Assembly (NCBI GenBank): GCA_965216965.1
Contig: CBDCGX010000021.1
Span: forward strand, 1 to 57,266
Length of the DNA: 57,266 nt
Reading direction: 5' to 3'
Origin: CBDAKK01 sp965216965
GTDB lineage: Bacteria > Spirochaetota > Spirochaetia > WTKD01 > G963693115
In this document: positions 26,625 to 34,893 of the stretch, piece after piece
How positions within the stretch are numbered: position 1 is the first letter of the stretch
How the letters are laid out: every line of letters starts with the position of its first letter
Program-made: the position numbers and the translations under genes
The notes under the pieces: generated by a model
Database searches by the model: none
What the model saw: only the letters and a program-made list of their open reading frames with translations
What the model was told of the DNA's origin: nothing

Positions 26625-27366
26625 TATACATAATCTTAAAAAAATATTTTCTGGTAATCATGTCGTATTTGATGATATCAATCTACAGGTAGATAATGCA
26701 CATTCCATTACAATACTGGGTCCTTCTGGCGGCGGAAAAACAACATTACTACGCATACTCGCTGGTCTTGAAACGCCTACAGGGGGAACGATAAGCATAA
26801 ACGACCATGTCATCCCCTATGTTCTCACCATTCCTCCTGACCATTCAAAAGATCTACGAGTATATAGATCAAAAATAGGCATGGTATTTCAAAACTACAA
26901 TCTCTTTCCCCACCTTACTTCTTTACAAAACATTACCCTTCCTCTTGAAAAAGTTCATAATATTCCACCAGAAGAAGCAAGAGAACGTGCAGAAAACCTC
27001 TTCAAGCGATTTCGTCTTGTAAAGCACTCCCACAAAAAACCATTTCAACTCTCGGGAGGACAGAAACAAAGAATAGCAATATCGCGAGCTATTGCTATAC
27101 AACCAGAATTCCTTTTATTTGATGAGCCAACCAGCGCATTAGATCCTGATTTTACATCCGAAGTTCTTGATATGATAGAAGAACTTAAAGGTGAAACAGA
27201 TATTATCATTGTAACCCATAATATGGGATTTGCCCACCATGTATCTGACCACATACTCTTCGTTGCCGAAGGTGGAATTTTAGCATCTACCTCCCCAGAT
27301 GAAATGTTTAATAACACCTCTCACCCATATATACACGCATTTTTCAAAAAAATACTGAAATATTAA
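26614..27366 (+). CDS. Amino-acid ABC transporter ATP-binding protein
   Basis: The ATPase subunit: Walker A GPSGGGKTT (residues 36-44), Q-loop in GMVFQNYNLFPHLT, signature LSGGQKQR, Walker B with FLLFDEPTSALD, and H-loop VTHNMGFAHH. A stretch of about 20 residues before the Q-loop (around IPPDHSKDLRVY) is longer than in GlnQ-type relatives. It starts inside the permease gene and completes a three-gene importer. Length 250 is normal. Confidence 0.94.
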   Translation: MKLNIHNLKKIFSGNHVVFDDINLQVDNAHSITILGPSGGGKTTLLRILAGLETPTGGTISINDHVIPYVLTIPPDHSKDLRVYRSKIGMVFQNYNLFPHLTSLQNITLPLEKVHNIPPEEARERAENLFKRFRLVKHSHKKPFQLSGGQKQRIAISRAIAIQPEFLLFDEPTSALDPDFTSEVLDMIEELKGETDIIIVTHNMGFAHHVSDHILFVAEGGILASTSPDEMFNNTSHPYIHAFFKKILKY

Positions 27367-27416
27367 AGTATTATTTTCACACACAAAAAACATTCTTTCT
27401 TTATTATTAAATACAA

Positions 27417-27422
27417 TATAAT
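27417..27422 (+). promoter_or_regulatory. -10 element of murA, leaderless arrangement
   Basis: TATAAT lies eight bases before the murA ATG at 27431, and no Shine-Dalgarno is present. Transcription from it would start at or within a base or two of the ATG. Confidence 0.4.
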
Positions 27423-27430
27423 TGTAATAT

Positions 27431-28700
27431 ATGAAATACAAAATTATTGGTGGAAAAGAACTTAAAGGAGAAATAACTGCATCGGGAAATAAAAATGCTG
27501 CCCTGCCCTGTATCGCAGCATGTCTTCTCACAGACGAAACAATAGTATTAAAGAACATCCCCGCTCTTGAGGATGTGAATGTTCTTTTAAATATACTTAC
27601 CTCGCTAGGAGCTTCTATACAAAAAACAAAGACCACCTATAAAATCAAAGTGTCACATATTACAAACACTCACATTTCAGAAGATCTTGCAAATAAAATC
27701 CGTGCTTCCATTTTACTTGCAGGTCCAATGATTGCACGTTGTGGAGAAATAATTCTGCCTCCTCCTGGTGGGGATGTTATAGGGAGAAGAAGGCTTGACA
27801 CTCACATACATTCGCTTTCTGCTCTTGGAGCGAAATTTTCCATGACAGACATTTTCCATATACATGCAAAATCCTTACGCGGAACTCACATATTTCAAGA
27901 CGAAGCATCCGTTACTGCTACAGAAAACACCCTCATGGTAGCCGTTTTAGCAAAGGGAAGAACAACAATAGAAAATGCAGCATGCGAGCCTCATGTACAA
28001 GATTTATGCAATATGCTCATTGCAATGGGAGCACATATATCTGGAGTAGGCTCAAATATTATTACTATAGATGGCGTAAAAAAACTTCATGGTTGCGATT
28101 TCTCTATAGGACCTGATTTTATGGAAATAGGTTCTCTCATTGGTCTTGCAGGTGCAACGCACAGTGAAATAGTTATTCATAATACAGAGCCCAAGCATAT
28201 GAAAATGTGCGAGATAGGTTTTAAGAAACTTGGTATAAGGTGGAAATATGACGGGAAAACTATCATTGTCCCCAAAAAAACAATCTCGAAAAATACAAAA
28301 TGATATGGGTGGCGTTATTCCAAACATAGCAAATGCTCCATGGCCAGGCTTCCCTTCTGATCTTACAAGCATAGTATTGGTTGTTGCAACTCAAGTAAAG
28401 GGCAACATACTTATTCATGAGAAAATGTTTGAATCTCGCATGTTCTTTACAGACAAGTTAGTAGGAATGGGTGCAAAAATAGTCCTTTGCGACCCACATC
28501 GTGCATTAGTCAACGGTCCATCAAAACTTATTGCAGCAAATCTCTCTTCTCCGGATGTTCGTGCCGGAATGGCAATGATGATTGCAGCAATGTGCGCAGA
28601 AGGCACAAGTATTATAGACAATATATATGCAATAGAACGAGGGTATGATAATATTTCTCAAAGGCTTAACGCACTAGGAGCATCTATTAAAAAGATATAA
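27431..28700 (+). pseudogene. murA: UDP-N-acetylglucosamine 1-carboxyvinyltransferase, one frameshift in an A7 tract
   Basis: MurA adds enolpyruvate to UDP-GlcNAc, the committed step of peptidoglycan synthesis. The N-terminal SGNKNAALP (Lys21, equal to E. coli Lys22) and all later domains are present. The catalytic-loop residue 115 is Asp (PPGGDVIGRR) where most bacteria have Cys, the state known to make MurA insensitive to fosfomycin. The frame breaks at A7 27274+1000 bp, that is 28274-28280, after GKTIIVPKK; deleting one A joins it to QSRKIQNDMGGVIPNIANAP and restores an enzyme of about 423 residues, the family length. Nothing else is damaged. Because murA is normally essential, either expression depends on slippage, a second copy exists, or the base count is wrong. 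Confidence 0.9.
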
Positions 28701-29051
28701 TTATTAATTATATCTATGCTTCATATGTTCCTATTTTATAGATATGTCATATAGACATATAGTAATACTACAGTCACTACGCATGCATATAAAAACGCCC
28801 CTAATAGCATCCATTTCCTTTGTATTAATTTGTTATGTGCTAGCATAATACGGTATCACAATATCCTCTATCTTCATTTATTTTCATTTATTTTTTTCAT
28901 TGTTTGTAAAGCCAGTTTATAGATTTTTAACATGCATTGCTTGTTCTTGTATAGTTGATACGCAATTTCTTCTTCATAGACGACATGTTTATAATTATAC
29001 TAAATATGATAGTAATATATGTAAATCTATACACCACTGGGCTTTGTATGA
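28701..29051. other. Gene-poor gap after murA
   Basis: About 350 bases with no convincing gene. On the minus strand 28874-28999 is a 41-codon open stretch ending in a TGA, without a start, that could be the tail of a lost gene; its sequence (with VVYEEEIAYQLYKNKQ) does not let me name a family. No tRNA, terminator or long repeat was found. Confidence 0.4.
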
Positions 29052-29351
29052 TTTTCTCGTATAAACCAAGATGTATATATTAAAACAAAAAAAGATTATT
29101 CTGCCTTTCATTACAGTATTGATAATATCAATTGGTTTAGCGTTGCTAACCTTAAAACAGCTATAGCAGCGCTCCCTGCCGCCAATACTACTTTTGACCT
29201 AACAACCGATGGAGAGGATATGAATTTAATAACAACCCAGATATTGGCTCCTTTGAATACAATGTCATTGCCCCTTAATCTAAACAAAGCATGCCTAACT
29301 TCTAAAGATAACAGAGATTACTTCTTTTTAGCGAGCACAATAGTTCTATAG
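29052..29351 (+). pseudogene. Possible fragment of a leucine-rich-repeat (BspA-like) surface protein
   Basis: A frame open for about 100 codons with no early start codon. It reads NLKTAIAALPAANTTFDLT and later LPLNLNKACLTS, which resembles the spacer and repeat boundary regions of treponemal BspA-type leucine-rich-repeat proteins. The true gene would need a signal peptide and more repeats, neither of which is present. The 3' end overlaps the end of cmoB on the other strand. Family assignment is tentative. Confidence 0.35.
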
Positions 29352-30307
29352 GGAGGAGGATATCCCTCAATTGTTTTTTGTATATATTCTCTTCCATGTT
29401 TTTTTGTAATAATAAAACTTTCAAGTGATTGACTATCTATCCATTCTGTTTTTCTTTGTTCGCTTATATTTGTTTCAACGGGGGTGTCGTGAGCAACAAT
29501 ATCAAAGCCACTTCTCCTCAGCCAACTATAAAGAACAGAAGGAGACGGAATAAACCAGTATCCACGAGATTTCTGATATTCTTTCTTAGGAAAAAGACAT
29601 ATATCCTCTACACTGTCTATACACAGCGTCTCTATTACAACCATTCCTCCCTTACACAATGATTGCTTTACCATTTCAAGTGCATAGAGAGGATTCCTTT
29701 GGTGATACAATATCCCCATACAAAACACAACATCAAAATAATTTCTAAACCATGCCACATTTTCTACTCCACACATTTCAAAAAACAAAGGGAGTTGTGG
29801 CACTATAATAGAATAAAGATAGTTATAAAAACTATATTTCGGAATAGGATCTATCCCTAGCACCATAGTGGCTCCTTCTGCAAGCATTCTAAACGAATAA
29901 TAACAATTATTACATCCTACATCCAATATTTTCTTTCCAAAACACAACTTATAATTATCATATAATAAATTCAACCGATCCCACTTTTTATCACTCCTCC
30001 ATTCAGCATCTATAAAGGTACCTAATATAGAAAAAGGTCCTTTTCTCCAAGGACACAATTGTGAAAGAATCTCCTTTATATCATGAGCAGGAATCTCATG
30101 ATGAGAATGTATCTTGTCAAAATGCACAGTTCCTTTCTCAATCCCAAAACATATTGGGTGTTTTTTAAAAAGAATGCTATATTTTTCAAAAAATATATTT
30201 AATGCGTCTCTCAAAAGATTAAAATGATTCCTTTTTGTTTCTATTCTTTCTTTTTCTCTGATACAAGAGAGCATGGACTTGATGCTATTGTTTCCAAAAG
30301 GACGCAT
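29318..30307 (-). CDS. cmoB: tRNA U34 carboxymethyltransferase CmoB
   Basis: CmoB uses carboxy-SAM to turn 5-hydroxyuridine-34 into 5-carboxymethoxyuridine in tRNAs. Family motifs are PWRKGPF, FIDAEWRSDKKWDR, the SAM-binding ILDVGCNNCYYSFRML, GIDPIPKY, CMGILYHQRNPL and IETLCID. The ATG at 30307, eight bases after the cmoA stop, is preferred; a TTG nine codons upstream inside cmoA is an alternative. The length is then 329 residues, close to the usual ~323. It pairs with cmoA, which makes the carboxy-SAM. Confidence 0.92.
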   Translation of the reverse strand: MRPFGNNSIKSMLSCIREKERIETKRNHFNLLRDALNIFFEKYSILFKKHPICFGIEKGTVHFDKIHSHHEIPAHDIKEILSQLCPWRKGPFSILGTFIDAEWRSDKKWDRLNLLYDNYKLCFGKKILDVGCNNCYYSFRMLAEGATMVLGIDPIPKYSFYNYLYSIIVPQLPLFFEMCGVENVAWFRNYFDVVFCMGILYHQRNPLYALEMVKQSLCKGGMVVIETLCIDSVEDICLFPKKEYQKSRGYWFIPSPSVLYSWLRRSGFDIVAHDTPVETNISEQRKTEWIDSQSLESFIITKKHGREYIQKTIEGYPPPYRTIVLAKKK

Positions 30308-30314
30308 GATACCA

Positions 30315-31106
30315 TTATAATTTATGCAGAGCAAAACAATGAAATGGTCCCCAAGAAAAAAAATTATCTACTTTACAATGCCTCATATTCTTTGTTACAG
30401 AAGAAAACATCTGTACCAAATCCACATCGGTAGAGGGAACAAGAATCCCTTTGAGTGCTCTTCTTTTTGCAGATATTTCTCCTGGTGAATAACCATTTTT
30501 AGATTTAAAACATTCATACATGTCATCCCACACCTCTTGCGTATATGGAGATGTGCTGCACAGTTTTTCACTCACTATAAGTAATCCTGGAGAAGCAATC
30601 GCACTCCATATATCATGCAATACTTCATTGCGTTTTGAAGGCGGCAAAAACTGTAATACAAAGTGAAGTATTCCAACATTTACCTTGTGAGACATATTTT
30701 TTCTTTCTTTCTTCTTTTTCAAATCGCAAAGAACGTATTCAACATTAGAAAAATGTGACACGTCTTTTTTTGTTGTTTTCTTACAGGATTCAAGCATTGC
30801 TCTACTATAATCACTAAGTATCGCTTTTACACGAGAAAGTGCTATATTTTTTTTCTTCGCGTGCTCCGTAAAAACAGAGAAAGTAGTCCCAATGCTACAT
30901 CCATAATCTATTATGATGGGGTGCGCTACTCTACTATGCGAAATATATCTAGATACATAGCGTGCTATATATTGCTGCTGGTCATCATATCCGGGAATAC
31001 TTCGACGAACCATATCAGAAAACATACTCGCTACTTCCTCATTAAATGAAAATGACCCTTTTTGAACAGGTATCTTTTTCTTTTTATATAGAGTATCTTT
31101 TTTCAT
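30315..31106 (-). CDS. cmoA: Carboxy-S-adenosyl-L-methionine synthase CmoA
   Basis: CmoA makes carboxy-SAM from SAM and prephenate for CmoB. The sequence shows FSFNEEVASMFSDMVRRSIPGY, the SAM motif IIDYGCSIGTT, and LQFLPPSKRNEVLHDI followed by SEKL and the YSPGEISAKRRAL loop, all typical of CmoA. It is 263 residues, slightly longer than the usual ~245 because of a basic N-terminus and a lysine-rich insertion. The gene directly precedes cmoB. Confidence 0.92.
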   Translation of the reverse strand: MKKDTLYKKKKIPVQKGSFSFNEEVASMFSDMVRRSIPGYDDQQQYIARYVSRYISHSRVAHPIIIDYGCSIGTTFSVFTEHAKKKNIALSRVKAILSDYSRAMLESCKKTTKKDVSHFSNVEYVLCDLKKKKERKNMSHKVNVGILHFVLQFLPPSKRNEVLHDIWSAIASPGLLIVSEKLCSTSPYTQEVWDDMYECFKSKNGYSPGEISAKRRALKGILVPSTDVDLVQMFSSVTKNMRHCKVDNFFSWGPFHCFALHKL

Positions 31107-31127
31107 GTGTTATATATTACCATTCTA

Positions 31128-32324
31128 TTAATCTTCGACAAAAGGTTTCACTTTCCGTAGCAATACTACAATGATTGATACAATAATAATAAACACACCA
31201 ATATATATAAAAGGAAGCTCTATCTGGTTTTTTGATGCAAAAAATACATATACTTTATTTTGTAATATACCAAAAACTTGAGACAGTAATACCATGAGTG
31301 ATATCATAAGCCCCTGCGAAGACCCGGGAAAATATCGTCCAACTGCAACAAAAATAGCAGGAAAGAACCCACTCATAGTAAATGTTTGCAAGAATACTAT
31401 AAGAAGTAATTGTATACCCGAAAGCATTCCAATTCCAATTGTAAACAATCCAGAAAATATCCCCGTAAATATAACAATACGAATTGGGGAAAGTCTATTT
31501 ATAACTATTCCAGAAAAGAAAATCATTAATAGCCCTGTCACTCTTGAAAGTGATTGTATAATGCTTACAATTTGTGCGTCAAATCCTCTAAAATTAACTA
31601 AAAAATCAGACAAGATTGTATACACTAAAATGTTTGCCGCTCCCGTAAATGAGAAAGCAATACTTACGATCCAAAAAGCAGGATGTTTAAAAAGAACAAG
31701 CATGTTTTTAATAGTAAGTGGCTTCCCTCTAAAATATCCTTCCTTGCACCCCAAAAGGATAAGGAGTATAAGAATAAAACACATAACCGCAAACGAAATT
31801 ACTACCATACGCCATCCACTTATAAACAATATCAGCGATGAAAATAATGGGACAAACACAAATGCACCTATTGGTCCTGTTTCATGTATTGCGAGTACCT
31901 TTCCTCGTATAGAATCAGAAGACATTCTATTTGCAATAGGAATTCCTGATCCAGGATGTAATCCTGCGCCTAATCCGATAAGCACTAGTGCCATTTTAAA
32001 AACAAGCAATGAGGGTGAGAATGCAATAATCATAAGCCCTACAATAGTTAAAGATAGCCCAAGGATGAGCGTTCTTGTATGCATAAGAAGATATGAGACA
32101 TGGCCAGAAAAAATAAGCGAAACTATACTTCCCCATGAAATATATGTTGAAAACGTAACTACTTGATATCCCGGGATTTTAAACGTTTGGCTTATGCTCT
32201 CACTTAATGGACCTATAAATGTACGTGTATTTATTACAATAAATACCGTTCCCCATAATAAAAGAAGCGTCGGGAGTGCATCAAATAATCTGTTATGTGT
32301 AGTAATAGTATTATTGTTTTTCAT
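31128..32324 (-). CDS. Major facilitator superfamily transporter
   Basis: A 398-residue protein with about twelve hydrophobic helices and MFS-like topology: a glycine-rich LIGLGAGLHPGSG in helix 4, IRGKVLAIHETGPIGAF before helix 5, and a mid-protein hydrophilic loop around 190-215. The substrate cannot be deduced. It is followed upstream by a second, related transporter (32412-33641), sharing the PIGAF segment and an SRVT motif in the second half, so the pair probably arose by duplication. cmoA lies 21 bp downstream. Confidence 0.8.
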   Translation of the reverse strand: MKNNNTITTHNRLFDALPTLLLLWGTVFIVINTRTFIGPLSESISQTFKIPGYQVVTFSTYISWGSIVSLIFSGHVSYLLMHTRTLILGLSLTIVGLMIIAFSPSLLVFKMALVLIGLGAGLHPGSGIPIANRMSSDSIRGKVLAIHETGPIGAFVFVPLFSSLILFISGWRMVVISFAVMCFILILLILLGCKEGYFRGKPLTIKNMLVLFKHPAFWIVSIAFSFTGAANILVYTILSDFLVNFRGFDAQIVSIIQSLSRVTGLLMIFFSGIVINRLSPIRIVIFTGIFSGLFTIGIGMLSGIQLLLIVFLQTFTMSGFFPAIFVAVGRYFPGSSQGLMISLMVLLSQVFGILQNKVYVFFASKNQIELPFIYIGVFIIIVSIIVVLLRKVKPFVED

Positions 32325-32411
32325 ATGTATTCAAAATATTTCTCTTTTATGTTTTTACGTTTACATTATACATAGTGATATATATAGTGTTTTTCTAGAA
32401 AAAACTAAATT

Positions 32412-33641
32412 TTATTTTTTTATTCTTCTATACGATACAAGAAAAAACACAATAGAAAACACAATAAATATCAACCCCAAAATGACATATAGCCTTTGAA
32501 ACACAATGCGAGCAGAGAGTTGAGGAAAAAGATATTTATATACTCCAACCATAACTATATTTACCATTAATATTATAATAACATTCATAAATGGGAGAAC
32601 AGAAAACTGTACAAATTGTGCTATGCTCTTTAAAATTGCTGGAAAGATAACCGAAAGCATTAAAGAAGCAGTGAAAAATACTAAAACTTGCGACTTGTTA
32701 TCTAAAGGGAACATAAGAATTACAGATAAAACGCCTACACTAAAACCGCTAAAAAACACCAGCCTCCTCGGAGGTATTTGCACAAGAGTAAGTTCAGAAA
32801 ATAGTATCATTGTAACTCTTGATATAATCAAAAAGAGTAAGACAACTGCTGTGAGCGTATTTTCTCCGTTAAGATATGGTAACAATAAAATTGGTATTTT
32901 GTATATCGTTAGCATGTCCATAATAGTAACAAGAAACATCAAGACAATTATAAGATGTGCCATTGAATTCTTCAAAATACTTTTATATATTTTCGCTACG
33001 CTTGACTTACTTACTATATCTCCAAAATCGCTTACACTAAAAAGAAGATACAGTAATATGCCCACAACTACAACTCCTACAAGGGCGACAGCAACTATAT
33101 TTTGCAAGAATATTGTTAATCCCACTAACAATGGTATCCCAATAAATGCTCCTATAGGGTGAACCACATGTTTTGGCAATACTCTGTTCTTTTTATTTTT
33201 TAAAAATTGTATTTCCCCCCTATAAGCATGCACTTCTCCATCAATACTAACATTCCAATGCGTATTTCTCATATAAAAAGAGACAGAGCTTATTGCTGGT
33301 ATAGATACAATACCCAATCCAATACTTATAAATAATCCTGCAAAGAATATTGATACCATAAGTAAAATAATTCCCACGCCAAGAAAACTAATCCCTATAT
33401 AAAGTACATGTCGATATTTTATAAAATAAGTTATAAAAAAAGTCAATACCATACTTCCGTTATATACTAAAAATGTAATAAAAAATATTTTCTCAGCCTT
33501 ATACGAAGTAAGTTCCACATGGAAAAATTGCACAATAGCTGGACCTATATACATCTTAGCAATAGGCATTACAAGAAAAGATGCTAATAACCATAAAGAA
33601 AGCGTTAGCATGCTTCCAGTAACATCTTTTTTATTTATCAT
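32412..33641 (-). CDS. MFS-like membrane transporter, diverged paralogue of its neighbour
   Basis: About 409 residues, about twelve hydrophobic segments, very rich in Ile, Val, Leu and Phe. It matches its neighbour around HPIGAFIGIPLLVG and SRVTMILFS. Between helices 4 and 5 it has a hydrophilic insertion of roughly 30 residues (around NVSIDGEVHAYRGEIQF) that the neighbour lacks. I chose the ATG at 33641 because GGTGAT lies four bases before it; ATG 33647 and GTG 33653 are also in frame. Substrate unknown. Confidence 0.72.
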   Translation of the reverse strand: MINKKDVTGSMLTLSLWLLASFLVMPIAKMYIGPAIVQFFHVELTSYKAEKIFFITFLVYNGSMVLTFFITYFIKYRHVLYIGISFLGVGIILLMVSIFFAGLFISIGLGIVSIPAISSVSFYMRNTHWNVSIDGEVHAYRGEIQFLKNKKNRVLPKHVVHPIGAFIGIPLLVGLTIFLQNIVAVALVGVVVVGILLYLLFSVSDFGDIVSKSSVAKIYKSILKNSMAHLIIVLMFLVTIMDMLTIYKIPILLLPYLNGENTLTAVVLLFLIISRVTMILFSELTLVQIPPRRLVFFSGFSVGVLSVILMFPLDNKSQVLVFFTASLMLSVIFPAILKSIAQFVQFSVLPFMNVIIILMVNIVMVGVYKYLFPQLSARIVFQRLYVILGLIFIVFSIVFFLVSYRRIKK

Positions 33642-33703
33642 TTTCATCACCACGTTTATTTATTATATTAAAAAAAAACATATGTCTTTTCCATTATATT
33701 GCA

Positions 33704-34849
33704 TTAAGAATCATTATATTTCCATATTCTCATGCACGACTCTGTTGTAAATACAAGATTTGAATACGCATGCTGTTGTATTTCCTTTATGTTTTTTGTA
33801 CTTTGTAGGGTAGCAGAAAACACAGCCATTGCCCCATGATCATACATTTTCTCTGCTCCCTGTCCTAAAGCACCAGCAATAATTATTACGGGAACGCCAT
33901 GTTTCTTTGCCTTATGTAATACCCCAAAGGGTACTTTTCCATATATGCTTTGTCCATCAAGTTTTCCTTCACCTGTAATAATAAGATGAGCACCTTCTAA
34001 GTTTTCTTCAAAACCTACATATGTAAGCACCATGTCTATACCACTTTGTATGCGTCCCCTACAAAACACAGAGAGTGCCGCTCCTAGCCCCCCTGCAGCA
34101 CCTGCTCCTTCAAAGTCAATTATATTCTTCTTTCTCTTTATACATTGCCGAAAAAGCACCTCAGCATAATGTTTCATTCCATTTTCTAGAGTTCTTATCA
34201 TTGCTTCTGTAGCCCCTTTCTGGGGACCAAAAAAACAAGCTGCCCCCTTTTCTCCAAGCAAAGGATTTTTGACATCACTTGCAATTATAAACACAGCATC
34301 ATTGCCTATACAAAAACCACTTGTATCAATGGAGTGAATACGCTCCAATCCGCTACCATTAGTCGGTACTCTCTTTCCATACTTATCTGTAAAGCGAATT
34401 CCAAGTGCTTCTGCCATGCCAATACCTCCATCAACTGTCGCAGAACCTCCTAACCCTATAAGCAACGTCCTTGCTCCATGAGAATATGCTGCCTTTATAA
34501 GCTCTCCTAACCCATAAGAACTCGTCTCCATGGGGTTCCGTTTTGACAACGGAACTTTATCTAATCCAATAGCAGTTGCAGATTCAATAATTGCAAGATT
34601 TTTTGATTTTACATATGAAAATGATGCTGTCCCCTTTTTCCCGTGCGCAAGACGGACTGTTACAGTATACACACTAGCATTAAGAGCATCTGAAAGTACT
34701 TGAGCTGTGCCTTCTCCTCCGTCTGCCATGGGGATCTTTACACAATGGGAATCAGGATATACTTTTTTTATCCCCTCCTCTATGGCACTGGCAACATCTA
34801 TAGCACTAAGTGTTTCTTTAAAAGAATCAGGAGCAATAATAACCTTCAC
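33704..34849 (-). CDS. glxK: Glycerate kinase (GlxK/GarK family)
   Basis: Phosphorylates D-glycerate with ATP, in this family usually to 2-phosphoglycerate. Motifs: IIAPDSFKETLSA at the start, PMADGGEGTAQVL, LLIGLGGSATVDGGIGMAEALG split across residues ~125-146, DVKNPLLGEKGAA and ITGEGKLDGQSIYGK. Length 381 is normal. There is no glyoxylate or glucarate pathway gene nearby; it may feed glycerate into lower glycolysis, where pyk acts. Confidence 0.92.
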   Translation of the reverse strand: MKVIIAPDSFKETLSAIDVASAIEEGIKKVYPDSHCVKIPMADGGEGTAQVLSDALNASVYTVTVRLAHGKKGTASFSYVKSKNLAIIESATAIGLDKVPLSKRNPMETSSYGLGELIKAAYSHGARTLLIGLGGSATVDGGIGMAEALGIRFTDKYGKRVPTNGSGLERIHSIDTSGFCIGNDAVFIIASDVKNPLLGEKGAACFFGPQKGATEAMIRTLENGMKHYAEVLFRQCIKRKKNIIDFEGAGAAGGLGAALSVFCRGRIQSGIDMVLTYVGFEENLEGAHLIITGEGKLDGQSIYGKVPFGVLHKAKKHGVPVIIIAGALGQGAEKMYDHGAMAVFSATLQSTKNIKEIQQHAYSNLVFTTESCMRIWKYNDS

Positions 34850-34893
34850 TATAATTTATATTATACTAGGTTTGCAAAATAGAACTTACATAT

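Noticed and set aside
28874..28999. A 41-codon minus-strand open stretch with VVYEEEIAYQLYKNKQ
   Set aside because: No start codon and no family match I can support; mentioned only as a possible remnant.
31294..32166. A 290-codon open frame opposite the first MFS gene
   Set aside because: It is antisense to a clear membrane protein, has an Ile/Pro/Asn-rich composition without motifs, and no ribosome binding site; a shadow frame.
32623..33162. A 179-codon open frame opposite the second MFS gene
   Set aside because: Antisense shadow with the same composition and no motif.
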